A stretch of 64,000 nucleotides of DNA from positions 374,019,087 through 374,083,086 of the forward strand of contig NC_081407.1 of assembly GCF_030272615.1 (NCBI RefSeq), in the 5' to 3' direction. Positions 48,396-60,390 of the stretch are shown here, piece by piece. Source of the stretch: Cryptomeria japonica. Taxonomy: Eukaryota > Streptophyta > Pinopsida > Cupressales > Cupressaceae. The notes below the pieces were generated by a model, which was not told the origin of the DNA, did not search any database, and worked only from the letters and a program-made list of their open reading frames with translations. A program made the translations under genes and the position numbers. Position 1 is the first letter of the stretch. Every line of letters begins with the position of its first letter.

Positions 48396-48560
48396 TATTG
48401 ATGAAAATAAGGAGGTTTTTAATTCAGGCTATGAAAAAAATTAATATTTGGTGAAAATAGGGGGGCTTTTAATTCAGCCTATGTATTGGGAGGGGGTGAC
48501 AAAAAAGGATTTTAGGGCAATATTTTTTGAAAATAGGGGGATTCTTTAGTATGCCATGAA
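48396..48560 (+). repeat. Three diverged purine-rich repeats
   Basis: gaaaataaggaggtttttaa, gaaaataggggggcttttaa and gaaaatagggggattcttta recur at roughly 65-base spacing just left of E4. Confidence 0.5.
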
Positions 48561-48621
48561 CGCACGTGTTATAACCCATGTTCATTAACTGAAGCCCCCA
48601 TGCCCAGATGAGATGTTAGGG

Positions 48622-48676
48622 ACTGGAGGTTGTGTATCGTCATTTTTGTCATTGGAGGTTGTGTATCGTCATTTTT
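48622..48676 (+). repeat. 27-bp tandem duplication
   Basis: ggaggttgtgtatcgtcatt occurs twice in a row at the probable start of the E4 5' LTR. Confidence 0.7.
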
Positions 48677-48687
48677 GTCTTCTTGAG

Positions 48688-51210
48688 CCTATATCTCTCT
48701 CGTTTGAAGGCATTTGGGGGATTCTTTTGCATTCTTGGTCATTTTTCATAGGAATCTTTTGGCAATATTCTTGAGCGATATTGATAGGATCTCACAAAAA
48801 CACCATTGTTGCACTCTCTCAAACAACTGACAACATTATCTTTACAAGTCTCGGAAGGGGAGTTAACTCACTTTTCTTGATTTGTTTGCATATTCATAAT
48901 CATTTTCCCCAATCTATCTATTATTCCAAATGTGTTTCTTTCATCTTTATCATTTTATTTCATCATTTCTATTATTTGGGTTGTTCATGGAGGTGGAAAC
49001 ACCAAAACGGGGGTCTTACTGAGGCAGACTTCAAAACACAATGCCCAACATTTTCTTTCTTGCTTGTGTGCAAGTTTATAATCGTAGGAAAGTGATCATT
49101 TTGTGAGAGGCTTCAATCGTGGACTAGTTGTAATTTTCTTTCATTTATTCTCACTTTATTTTATTGCTTGGCATTTTGTACTAGTGATTTACTTTGTTAT
49201 AGCATCATTCGTGTAGTAGTTTTGTCGTATTTGTCTGGTGCAGGAGCACCTAGGTGGCCATATGCTTCTTTTTGGCCGTCATGAGTTTTTTTCAATTTTT
49301 ATGCTATTTCAAGGTGTAAAAAGGTCATGATTGACCATTATTTATGTAATAAGGTCCTTGAGACCAATTTGTAATGTTTGAGTTCAAGTTATTGTCTTGA
49401 TTGTCTCAATTTTGTCAGAGTTGTCATTATAAGGTGAAAGTGTGTCAAAGGAATCAAATGGGGTATTTAATAATGTATAAAGGATATTTGGGCCTATTTT
49501 AATTTATTCATAATGTTTTGAAGGAATATAGGTCATATTTTGGGTCGTGGGTTGAGTTTTGTCAAAAGTTGTCAATGCAATATTAATGCAAAAAGTGCAT
49601 TAAGTGTGATTTGATGTTGGTTAATATTAAAAAGGTGGTTATGGAAATTAAAGGGATGGAAAATTATTTAATTATCTCCATTTCATCGACCAAGGGTTGG
49701 TTCGGTAATGTAAGAAAGCACAATCAATAAAAACATGAAGCTTGTCCCTTCATTTACACAGTTTCTCAAATGTAATAGTATGATTTGTTGCATTTTTCAA
49801 CATGTAATATTATTAATTTGATTTTAAATCTATTTAAATTTTAGAGGAGTGAATCCTCTAAAATTTGGTCTTTGTTTCATTTAGTTTCATTGTGTTTTGT
49901 GCAAGTTATCACTATTTTTGTAAAAATTGTCACAAACCCTTGCTAGGGTATCCAGTGACATCAAATAATGTAATTTTTGGCCATCCCATCATTCAAAACC
50001 AATTCCAATGGATTGGATTAAAATTTTAAATTTTATTCTTTATTATCATTTCAATGCAGGGACCCATGATGAGAATGGCATGTGCTAAGAGTGACACAAA
50101 ATTTGATTTTTGTGTCTCAGATTGAAAATGGTAGCAAGTTGGTGATGTGTGGGTTGATATAAGTGCAAGATTGGACTCCCAGAGGTTTGTTGAAGGATTT
50201 TAGGGGTTTGAGGGGTTATTTAAGATCCTAATAAATTATTTGTGGCCCTTGATTAGTCAAAGCATTCGCAATTTTTATGACTATCCTAAAATTGGGTATA
50301 TTTTTGTCCTAATGAACTAGTGGATTGAGATTTTGAGAATATGATGCAATGGATGGGTTTGGTGAGTAGATGATACTTGGGGAAGGTTTGTGGGAGTTTC
50401 TAGTGACCTTTTAAGGTGTTGGAAATTCTTGGAGAGAGGAAATGACTTGGGTTATTATGACTATCCTAAACAAAGTTGTGGCTGCCACAGTAAACCAATG
50501 ATATAGAAACAAGTTCTCTTTATGACCTTTATGGTGGATGGGAGGGTGAAGAAAAGTGAGTTGTTTATTATGAGGAGTCTCTTCAATGGTATCATGAAAT
50601 CCCTTGGTTTGGTGAATACCTACTTGTCAATGTGAGTTATTCCTAAGGATAGTTTGGAGTCCTAGTTGGAGATAGGCTTGTGTGAGTAGGTGTTTGAGGG
50701 TTTGTTGTGGTCAAGTTGTTGGAGAGTTATGAATTGGCCTTGGGAAAGTTAAATGAGCCTCGTCTAATTTATTTCCATGATTAGAAAAGGGTTGGGAAGC
50801 ATGGAATCACTTTTGGGTTGTTAAAGCTTATTGAGCACCTATTAGCCTTGTGAGGGCTCTTGAGTATTTCTAAAGAGTTGTCACCTATTTGAGTAGGTGA
50901 GTTGGGAGAAAGATCTCCCATAGGTTGTGTTTGTTGGGATGCTTTGCATCATTGTCACTCACATATAGTTTTTGTGTTTTTCTATACAGGATAACAGTGC
51001 GGCATGTTGGTGTCCCAGTTCCACATGCTCGTCCCAAGGGTAGAGACTCAATAGAGTCATCTGGGAGCCTCATTTATAGTTTGTTAGCTTTATTTTTTCA
51101 TTTTCATCCCCTAGATCACCCTTAGCACTAGTTTGAGTGAGGTAGAGTGAAGGTAATTTTGTTCCTTGGGGTTCATTACCTTGAGGGTAATAAATCCTAT
51201 CATCTATATT
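48688..51210 (+). repeat. E4 5' LTR (about 2.5 kb)
   Basis: The left edge is defined by homology with 57873; the true TG start may be up to about 90 bases earlier. The right edge is set by the primer-like site at 51211. The last 255 bases (50955-51210) are homologous in inverse orientation to 54055-54315. Confidence 0.55.
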
Positions 51211-51231
51211 TTGGTGAATTCGACGTGAATC
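51211..51231 (+). other. E4 primer-binding-like site
   Basis: ttttggtgaattcgacgtgaa, the E1 site with two C-to-T changes, in the right place between LTR and Gag. Confidence 0.6.
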
Positions 51232-51518
51232 GGTTGCATTGTCATTTTCTTTAGTAATTCATTTCTTAATTGCATTTAAAATCTAAAAAAAAGTTAGAGC
51301 GTAGCTTGCATATCCATTTTATTATTTGCATTTGTTCTTATTTTCGTTTAGCAAGTTTTATGAGAAGAACAAACCCTTCGTGTCCTTGTAGTGTGGTCTT
51401 AGTGTCGCAAGGCTTGTCTATGAGCTTTACGGCCCAGACTGCCACATGAGTTGTAGTCAAGAGGACATCTAGATGAAGTTTCTCTCTTGAAAGTTATAGT
51501 CCTTCTCTACTTGACACG

Positions 51519-53197
51519 ATGATGAAAAACCCTCTACCTGACACAAGCAAGCCTTTCCCCTCTTATACTCTCCAAATACCTTTCATGGGAGGCTCATCAG
51601 TTGCTATTTCTTAGAACAACTCCTCAATGAACTCTTCACTGCCTTCTCCTCCTATTGTTGACCACAAGTCCACTATCACTATTGACTTTGACTGGATTTA
51701 GTCTCTAGAGGAGAACCTGAGATATTTTGAAGGGTTCCTTAATTTGGAGAATGTCGTCAACACTCCAAGAGACATGCTCATCTTAGATAAGAAAAGTTTA
51801 GAGATGTCGAGGGCATTGTCCATGATCATTAAAACCATGTACCCTTGGTAGATGCACCCCCTTAGGATAACTAGTTTGACGCCTCTAGTTCTCAGATCGA
51901 CATTGATATCCTGGGATTAAATGTGCATAAGGTAGATTCTTCTATTCCTAGAATCAATACCTCATTCATTCCCTTAGGTTATACAAGTATGTTTAGTAGC
52001 TCAACCTCTGCCTCTATTGCAGCTAATATCTCTATGGTCAGAACTAGCATTGGTTCTCTTGGAGGTGTCGGTGGAGGTGGTGGCACACCTCCGCCCCCTC
52101 CACCCTCTATTCTTGTCTTAAACACTATCTTATAGAACATGGGGCAGTTATAGTTACAGCTTATGAACTTGGCCTCCACCTCTGGTCAATCATCTATGCT
52201 TGCATATTATAGGAAGAGTCCCCTTAAAATCACTATCTTGAACACCATGCTTGCTTTTGCGACTGAATCATTGAATTTTGATAGGTTCAATGGTGATGGG
52301 GACCCTAATATACACATTGATTCTCTTATGACCATGTTTAGCGATTACCACAACTTGTACTTTGTATTGCTTAAGTTGTTCTTGCGGTCCCTTAAGGGAA
52401 CCATGTTAGAGTGGTATAGCTCCTTGCCAGATCATTCTATCTGTACCTTCAACTAGCTTATGGATCTATTCCTTAAACAGTTTCAGGCTAACATTGGCAG
52501 TAGGGTCACTATTGCTGACCTTGTTCATTGTAAGAAAAAAACCAATGAAAAGGTCATGGATTTCATATGAAGATATTAGTTTATCTCTACTAGGATCCCC
52601 TTTGCCCTGCTAGATAACGATTTGCAAAGGATGTCCATTAGCAATTTGCATTCGACACTGAGGGAGAAGTTATCGCTTAACCATTATCAAAACTTTGCCA
52701 ATATGTGTTATGCACTCACAGATTACCAACACACCATAATACCGTTAGGAGATTATACTTTGAAACCTCACGGTGGGTCTTTCGCAGGCATGTCCACAGA
52801 AGGGTCTAGGAAGAATAAGGTCATGGCTAATGTTGTCATTGTTCCTTTGACGGTTGCTATAGGATCCCAATAGAATAGGGTTTTCACTAAACTGAATGAC
52901 TCTTACTTAAGCATATTGTAGTGATTGTTGAAAGTCAATCTAATACCCTTCTTGAGGTTCGATCGTTGCTTGATAATAGACCCTATCATTGCTAGTATGA
53001 TGGATCAAAATTTTTCCATTACCATCATGTACCTGGTCATGACATTGAGTGGTGTTATCATCTTTGAAATATTTTCCAAGACCACATCGACAATGGTGCG
53101 ATTAAAGTTTATGCATAGAAACATAAGTCAAACAAATCTATTGATAAGACTAATAGTGACTTGCGGATTTACATTGATCCATTTCCCCGACATTTAG
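51519..53197 (+). pseudogene. gag: E4 Gag remnant
   Basis: From ATGATGAAAAAC, the piece LRYFEGFLNLENVVNTPRD is followed by several in-frame TAG stops. The Gag core is at 52163-52560: FDRFNGDGDPNIHIDSLMTM, MLEWYSSLPDHSICTFN, stop, FLKQFQANIGSRVTIADLV. 52622-52760 has REKLSLNHYQNFANMCYALT, matching E1 REKLMFFEFTSFQQLCATLH. A knuckle-like HHVPGHDIEWC lies near 53020-53050. Confidence 0.72.
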
Positions 53198-53389
53198 CAA
53201 ATTTCTTTTTTGCATCGGATCCTCCTTCAGATGATGGTCCATTTGTGAGCATGGTTGCCACCACTCCTCTTTGTTTGCATCCTAGCTAGAAGGAGAAGGT
53301 GTCTAACATGTCATTATCATTCACCCCTCTAGATGCCTTGTATTGTGGAGAGCCTGCTCCTTTATAAATCCCTACTAAATTGAATGGTC

Positions 53390-54054
53390 AAACTATCACA
53401 GGTGTGATGGTTGACCCATCATGTAGATTCAATGTTATTATATAGGAGACTCTATTTGTGAATAGTTGGCACACGCCTACATATGATGAATGTCGAGCAA
53501 CCCTGAGGACACATGATGGCTTCTCTATTCATCCTGTAGGTAGCATCAGCTTGACAATCCTCATGGGTCCCAAGCTCGTGTCTTCTACGTTTGTGATCAT
53601 TCCTGAATCAGACCTATTTCATGTTAAACTAGGCATTCCCTGGTTGATTGCTATGGATGCGGTCCCTTTAGTGATTTATAAATGCCTCAAGTTTCCTCAT
53701 GAGGGTTCAGTGCATGTCATCTAGGATACTGGATATCGACCCCTAGCAGCCCATGGGGATTTCTCGCTGGATCTTTTTTGGCCTACTCCAATGGGACCCA
53801 TGCTTCCTCATGGTGATTTGATGTATCATACACATTATCAATATATAAGATGGGGAAGTTGGCCCCTAAATCATCTTAGCCTAGTTATTCATTGCCTCTT
53901 CCTGCATTGACCTCTACTCCATCTATTCCCATGTTGGAGCGGGTAGTGCCTCATGTCCCCTCATCGTCAGGGGCTAAGGCTAAGCATTTTCCTCTGAATA
54001 GACCTCCTTGTCTGCCTAGGATTGTAAGCCTTTGGTGGTGTCTTATGTTCTTGT
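53390..54054 (+). pseudogene. E4 pseudoprotease
   Basis: GVMVDPSCRFNVI, with D-P-S at 53413-53421, then TAG, then a frame at 53458-53724 with FHVKLGIPWLIAMDAVPLVI and KCLKFPHEGSVHVI, the same second half as the E1 and E2 proteases, followed by SLDLFWPTP (E1: IDYFWPKQ). The coding trail stops at the nested LTR. Confidence 0.7.
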
Positions 54055-54990
54055 TGTAGAGGAGGGGATTTGTCACCTCCAAGATGATGAATCTTAGAGG
54101 ACAAATCGATCTGTCACTATCTCAGTCAAATTGGTGCTAAGGATGAGCCAGGGGATAAAAATGAAAATCTAAGCTAATAGACTACAGATGGGACTCCTAG
54201 ACGACTCTGTTGAGTCTCTGTCCTTCAGACAAGTGTGCGGAGCTGGGACACTAGTGACATGTTATAATCTAGTATGGATAAAACACAAAAACTGTATGGG
54301 GGTAGCAGATACAATTATAATATTAAATAAACATGGAAAAACAACAAGATAAGCCAATAACACAAAATGAGAAATATTAGAATGACTTGAGAAGAGGGAG
54401 AAGAAGGAAGCTCACAACTGGTCCACGATTGAAGCCTCCCACTAAATGATCTCCTTCTTATACGACCTGCACACAAGACAAAAGGAAAAATGTTTGGGGC
54501 TACTTGGGGACTTGCCTCGGTCAAATCCCTATTTTGGTATTTTCACCTCCACAGACAACCAGATAGATAGATAGATAAATAAAATATATGCAAGATAATA
54601 TAATTGATAAATGATAAATTATTTGATGGATAAGGGATGTGATGAATCCTAAGATTCTCAAAGATAGGATAAATAAATAGATAGAAATATATTACCAAAG
54701 AGGCTTGAGAAAGCCAAGAGAATTGCAAGAGATATTGTGAGAGCTTGAGAGTGTTGTAGAAAACTAGAGATTGATGTAGCAAGTGAGAGAGAGAGCAAGA
54801 GAAAATTATGAGCGCCCAAAGAATAAGAGATTGTTTCCCAAATCTAGAGAGATTTAATAAAGAGAGGATAGATTTAAAAGAGAGAAGAGGAGGGGAAAGA
54901 GGGTTGGCAATCCGTTTGAAAGATTCGGTACTGTTTCCACTAACATGCGCAAGTGACAAGTGGAAAGGCACTCTCAGAACTGTCATTCAA
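54055..54990 (-). repeat. LTR inserted into E4 (solo-LTR-like), upper boundary uncertain
   Basis: Plus strand begins TGTAGAGGAGG at 54055. On the minus strand, 54315 down to 54055 matches E4's own LTR end (50955-51210): GTGTCCCAGCTCC / GTGTCCCAGTTCC, GAGACTCAACAGAGTC / GAGACTCAATAGAGTC and CCTTAGCAC are shared. No coding sequence follows it and E4 coding resumes near 55200. The upper end and target duplication were not found; end given is a guess. Confidence 0.45.
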
Positions 54991-55201
54991 ACGTTAAGAT
55001 TTTGTGAGACGAATACATGATGCATGGATGTCCGTGTGGCATGCTAGTGTCTAAATGAATCATGCTCAAAAACATCAGGAGACAAGGGAGAAATGTGGCT
55101 AACAAGACTGACGCCTTGAGGGAGCTACTAAAAAGGGGATCTTGGGAATCTTGAGAGGGAAAAGGATGATGCAATTGCTGAATTGAGCCTACTCAGGTGC
55201 T

Positions 55202-56560
55202 ATGGTAATCGACACCAAATTTTTTACAAAAGATGTAGGTCAAATTACAAAGGGGTATACAATTTTTGACACTAAACCTATGACTGCACCCAGTGCAGAC
55301 AAGGGAAAGACACCCATGTTGTCAAATTTTGTGGCCCACCCTCCCTTCGAGCTCCCGATCATGTCCAATATCCCTCAACCCTCTTGGTATGAGAAAGGGA
55401 ATCATTCTTCTAGTGTTCTTTCATCACTACTTGCCCTTGTTTCACAACCCACATCAACACCCTTTGTTCGTCCCGCCTCTCCTCGAGAAAAGTGAGGTAG
55501 GGTTCCTATTGTTGTGAATGTCATACTTATCTCGGATGCACCTCCTGTTCCATTAGTTGGGCCTTCTCCTGTCGATGGCACTATTCTAGAGGCCTCTCCT
55601 ATGGAGCATGATGCTCCTGAGTCCTATCGGGCTTCAGTTGGTGGCCCTCATCTTCATCATAATCAGCGTACATTTGAGCATAAGCACTATCAACGGGCGA
55701 TGGCTCGCGAACACAATACTTCTTTGCAATTTATTGGTGCATCTTCTGCACTCATTTTTGTTGCATATGAACCTATTTTTTTGACTACTCTTGTTTTCGC
55801 ATCATCTTCAGTCTTCCTTCCCACTAATTCAAGGCCTATTGATGAACCTCCCTTTAAACGAGTGCAAGTTTTCATTGCCCCTCCTTTGGAGCCACCCATC
55901 ATTACCTCTTTGCTAAACATACCTCCATTGTCTTGGCCCATTGATATGATGCATACATAGGTGGTGTCCAACACAACTTTATTTTCTCCCCCTATTTTTC
56001 AGCTATTCCAACATCAGAGTTTTCTTGGGGTCCTTCATCCTGCTATGGTTGATAGAAGACTTGTTTCTCTTGTCCAACCTAAACGCAAGCTTGAGTAGGG
56101 CCCAATTCCAGAGTTTCGATGGTGAAAATCCTCATAGGTATGTTCCTCATCTTTTTCTCTGCCTGTTTCAGTGCCTTTTGTTCTACTTGTTTTTGTGTGT
56201 GTGGTTGAGAAAGCCCCACCTTCTCTTGAGTTTGTCACTGTCCCTCTTTTGGAGGCCAACAATCTTGTTATTTTTTCATCTTCTCTGAGCGAGACACCTG
56301 CTTCCTCTACAAAGGCTTTCTTATTCAGCTCCTTGGAGGACATCTTGACATTGTCTACAATATTAACTTGATCATTGACCCTTGCCTCTTTTGAGCTTGT
56401 GGACATAGACATTGATGTTTCTTTGTCCCTCACCCTCGTTGCTAGTGAGGTTCCTGATGAAGCTCTTGTGGTTGTCCCTCTCTAAGATCATCCTCCTTCC
56501 CCCTATGATTTATATTGGGAGGAGGATGACCTGGCTGTTGAAGGCCTCTAGGGACCTATC
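55202..56560 (+). pseudogene. E4 proline-rich tail
   Basis: Pro/Ser-rich frames with stops: IFDTKPMTAPSADKGKTPML (55202-55495), then 55514-55960 (DAPPVPLVGPSPVDGTILEA, VQVFIAPPLEPPIITSL). It holds the same place after the protease as the E1 proline-rich tail, though the sequences are too diverged to align by eye. Confidence 0.45.
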
Positions 56561-57872
56561 TTTATTAATCTTTTAGCATAGTGTGTCTACATGATTGTGT
56601 TCCCCATGCTTTCTTTATATGTTCATTCCATCTCAAAGGAGCCAAGTTGCTCCATAGGTGCTTGGATACGGTAGGTTGACTATCAGATCCTTGTATCCTC
56701 TTTCATTCATCATTGATGTTGTGAATATTTATGTGTCACCAGCTAATGGTGGCATTCCATGAAAACATCTTGCTATGTTGATGTGTCACAACTTCTTTTC
56801 TCCTTAGAATAACATTCATTTCATGCATATCCTTCTAAGGGGGGGTCATCATATCTGCATTTTTGCATGATCTACATTTGTTATTTAGCCTCCTGCATTT
56901 ATGTTTCTTGTCGATTTCTTTTTCATGCTCTCCTAGGTGGGGGCCAAACCACTTGATCTTTTTCTTTTTCATGTTTGCCTAGGTGGGGGCCAAACCACTC
57001 GATCTCTTTCTTTATCATGTTTTGCGTAGGTGGGAGCCAAACCACTTGATCTTTTTCACCTAGATGGGGGCCAAACCATTTGATCTATTTCTTTTGTTCA
57101 CCTTTGTGGGGGCCAATCTACTGCTTATCAAATCTATCTTTGATCGCCCAATTGCATGGCTATCTAACATATAACTATCCATGTTGGCTAAAATCTCATC
57201 CTATCATATGACTATCTAGCACAACACACTTTGCTATCCATACTAGCATATCTCATATCATAGTGGTCGCTTATCTTGTATCTTTTCATAATTAGGGGCT
57301 TTCCTCCAAGTGAGGTTCATTTTTGTTACATCATTTTAATCTATCATTTATCTTACCATCCAGCAGTCAATCTACAACTAGTGTGTTTGTAATGTATCAA
57401 TTAGCAATATCTATTTCAAACTCTAGCTTTATCTCATTGGGGGCAACCTTGTTTGATCAACAAAATTCTACCTCCTCGTCATGACTCTTTTCTTTATCTT
57501 CCTCTACTTTATCTTTGCATCTCTTAGCAAATACATGCTCACTAAAGTGAGGGCAAAATGTAATATAAAAATCACACCTTATACAAATCCAGCGCAACAA
57601 ATGGCCCCTTCCTCCATGTCATCAGAGGTAGTGTACTGTCATTTTTATCTTCTTGTCCACCTGGATCACTATGTCATCTCCAAACTAGAATATTACCAAC
57701 TCTATCAAATTGTCATCCTCGAGACACTAGCACAACATGAAGACGTCTACGCGATGCTCTAGCGTCTTGTGAATCTGACAGTCTATAGGTGGTCATTTGA
57801 GCATTACGCCTGTGCCTAGAAGGATTTGTAACACCTCTGCATTTTCCCACTTACATCATTTTTCCTTCCAAA
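56561..57872 (+). other. E4 3' noncoding region
   Basis: No coding signal. Contains a G-run at about 56836 (ctaagggggggtcatc), the minisatellite at 56930-57112, and a small copy of the left-LTR start motif (gtgtactgtcatttttatct) at about 57632. The polypurine tract next to the right LTR is not clear. Confidence 0.4.
56930..57112 (+). repeat. Minisatellite of GTGGGGGCCAAACCACTTGA, five copies
   Basis: Copies start near 56935, 56981, 57028, 57062 and 57103, spaced 34-47 bases, separated by T-rich text (tctttttctttttcatg). Each copy has a polypurine-like GGTGGGGGCC. Confidence 0.8.
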
Positions 57873-58387
57873 TCCTATATCTCTCCTGTTTGAAGGCATT
57901 TTGGCAGATTATTTTGGATTCTTGATCATTTTTTGTAGGTTGAAGCTTTTGGTGATCTTCTTGAGCAATATTCATAGGTTCTCACAACACCATCATTGTT
58001 GCATTCTCTCAAACAACTCACATCATTATCTTCACGAGTATTGGAAGGGGAGTTCACTTAATTTTCTTAATTTGTTTTAATATTCATAATCCTTTGCCCC
58101 AATCTATCTACTATTCCAATTGTGTTTCTTTCATATTTATCATTTTATTTCACCGTTTCTATTATTTGGGTTGTCCGTGGAGGTGGAAACTCCAAAATGG
58201 GGGTGTGAATGAGGTAGACTCCAAAACACAACACCCAACATTTTCTTTCTTTATTGTGTGCATATTTTTAATCGTAGGAAAGTGATCATTTTGTGGGAGG
58301 CTTCAATCGTGGACCAGTTGTAAGTTTCTTTCATATCTTCTCACTTTATTTTAGTGCTTGGCATTCTGCACTAGTGACTTACTTTGT
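57873..58387 (+). repeat. E4 3' LTR, partial
   Basis: Matches the first 510 bases of the left LTR, then similarity ends abruptly at actttgt, so the LTR is truncated or interrupted there. Confidence 0.65.
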
Positions 58388-59527
58388 AGTGTCACTCCCT
58401 GATTCATCCATTGGTAGAAGATGTGATAAATACTTTTATATTAGTTCATGTTTATTTCCTATAATGATTTATCTTATACATCTCATATTGATAGATGATA
58501 CATTATGATTTATAATGGATGGACTTATCTTTGGTGATCTAGATGCACTCATTATTTATGTATGGATTATATTGTTGATGAGGTTATGGGATCTTTATTA
58601 TGCTAACATAATTCCATGATTATGACGATGATTGAGTTGATGTTATGATGATTGTGACTATCTTCTATTGTCTTCGTGATAGGGACGATGCCATACCACT
58701 CATTGTGAGCATGATATGGCATTGTGATTCTCTATCACTTGCCTATTCATTACTGATATATTATTGTATATTTTACATCATGGTTAGTGGTGGTTGCAGG
58801 ATTGCAGGTACTAGACATTGACTCCACTTGGTTTCACAGGTCTGAGTGTGTCTTTATCCCAATGGCAAGTTGTTGGAGATGGCATGAGTTCCCTCTACAC
58901 ACTCTAGGCTTAATTTATCATCCTTGTTAGTATATGTGTCTTAGTGTGATTCATTGTGTTAGTATCTTGTGTTGTGGTTTAGATTGTCATGTGGGTAAGT
59001 GCACCAAGATGGTGTGCAAAAATAGGGGTATAAGTGGACACTTTTTTTTTTTTCTGAAATCAGGTAAACTTGAACTTCGAGGAGAAAGTTGAGAGTCATC
59101 CACTCAAGATATGAAGATACTCAAAGAACAAAGATTTTATTACTCTGAATCTAGTTTCTAAACTACTAACTTTTTTCAAATTTGGATAATATTAAGGGGG
59201 TCAAATCCTTCATGCATGAAAAACAGACCCTAATTTTTTTTCTGAAAAACATAACATAGTGTCTGATGTGTGCATCAAAAAAGTCATAGTTAGATTTAGT
59301 ATTTTGACAAATCCTTTATCAGAAAGATAGTTAAGAGTGAGAACTATAAGTTGTGTATTTTTTTGTAGATTATTTTGTTTTTATGATTTTTCCAATCGAG
59401 CACATCCTAAAAATTAGGTACATGTTCATGCGCGAAGCATAACTTGCGCCAAAACAATCGAAAATACAATTTTTTTTTAAATTGTAAATAATCAAGTGCA
59501 CTACAATAATATATAAATTTTTTTAGT
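58388..59527. other. Spacer with no supported gene
   Basis: AT-rich DNA with a T10 run at 59043. Nothing recognised; could be another repeat that replaced the rest of the E4 right LTR. Confidence 0.35.
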
Positions 59528-59805
59528 CCAAGGGGTTGAGCTTAACTGGTTAAAACACTGGGTTCTCACTATGGAGACCCAAGTTCAATTCCCAATAGGG
59601 ACATCTGAAGTGGAATTCTAAGTTGTGACTCTTGGCCTTCCATAGGATGGGGAAGGTCTTGGGGTCAATCTAATCAAACATAATAATAATAATAATAATT
59701 CAAAGATATGTAATGGGGATGGGGCCCCCTACTGTGTCCCCACTAGTTCATAGCTCCAGTCAAAATCTATTCAGGCTTCGGCCAATTACCAATCAATCAA
59801 TCAAT

Positions 59806-59810
<5 letters not shown>
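59528..59810 (+). mobile_element. tRNA-derived SINE
   Basis: The head has a pol III A box-like TTGAGCTTAACTGGTTAA (59536-59553) and, about 30 bases on, a B box-like AAGTTCAATTCCC (59581-59593). The body (gaatctaagttgtgactctt style, gatggggaaggtcttggggt) and the short simple-sequence tail fit plant tRNA-derived SINEs. Not a tRNA gene: no cloverleaf or anticodon arm. Target duplication not found. Confidence 0.65.

Positions 59811-59878
<68 letters not shown>
59808..59878. repeat. (TA)n microsatellite, about 35 units
   Basis: Uninterrupted TA run directly after the SINE tail (aatcaatcaatcaa). Confidence 0.95.
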
Positions 59879-59882
<4 letters not shown>

Positions 59883-60390
59883 TTTTAAAATTTGGATAAG
59901 TAGATCAAACGTTATTAAAAAAATGGTAAACTTATGTCTCTGAGAACTATGGAGACACTCATAAATGAAATTCAATAATAATATGTTATTGTTGTTCAAA
60001 TTAAAAAAAAATTATATGGTTAGAAAGCTCAGAAGATGGGTGAAAATATGTGGCAATTTTAGAAATACCCATTTGATGAAGTGTAAACCTGATGATGACA
60101 AAGTTGAGAAACCAAGTTCATAAAACAAAACACGTCAAAAAGGAGGGAAATGGAGGGAAGTAAAACTTCCAAACCATAGCTTTGTCATCCAATCCTATCC
60201 ACAAGCCTAAATAGACAAGAGTGTGTACGAGGTTTCTTTTGAATAAGAACCACATACGAGGTTTCTTTTGAATAAGCACCATGTACGCGGTTCTAAGGAG
60301 AAAATAATACATACACGGTTTCGCCTGTGATACTCCGACATAAAAAAAATTAATGTGTATGTTTAAAATGTGTGTGTGCATACATATATG

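Larger units (their letters stand above)
48688..58387 (+). mobile_element. E4: decayed gag-only element related to E1, with a nested LTR
   Basis: About 510 bp at 48688-49197 is repeated at 57873-58387 (roughly 85% alike, shared cctatatctctc ... cactagtga). Between them, on the plus strand, lie a primer-like site, a Gag frame, a D-P-S protease remnant and a proline-rich tail; no RT or integrase is seen. The order, the D-P-S signature and the primer site match E1. Stops are frequent and mostly TAG. An LTR on the other strand interrupts it at 54055. The right LTR is cut at about 58387. Confidence 0.7.

Noticed and set aside
59536-59593. tRNA gene
   Set aside because: A- and B-box-like motifs are present but no cloverleaf, anticodon stem or acceptor pairing could be made; it is the head of a SINE.
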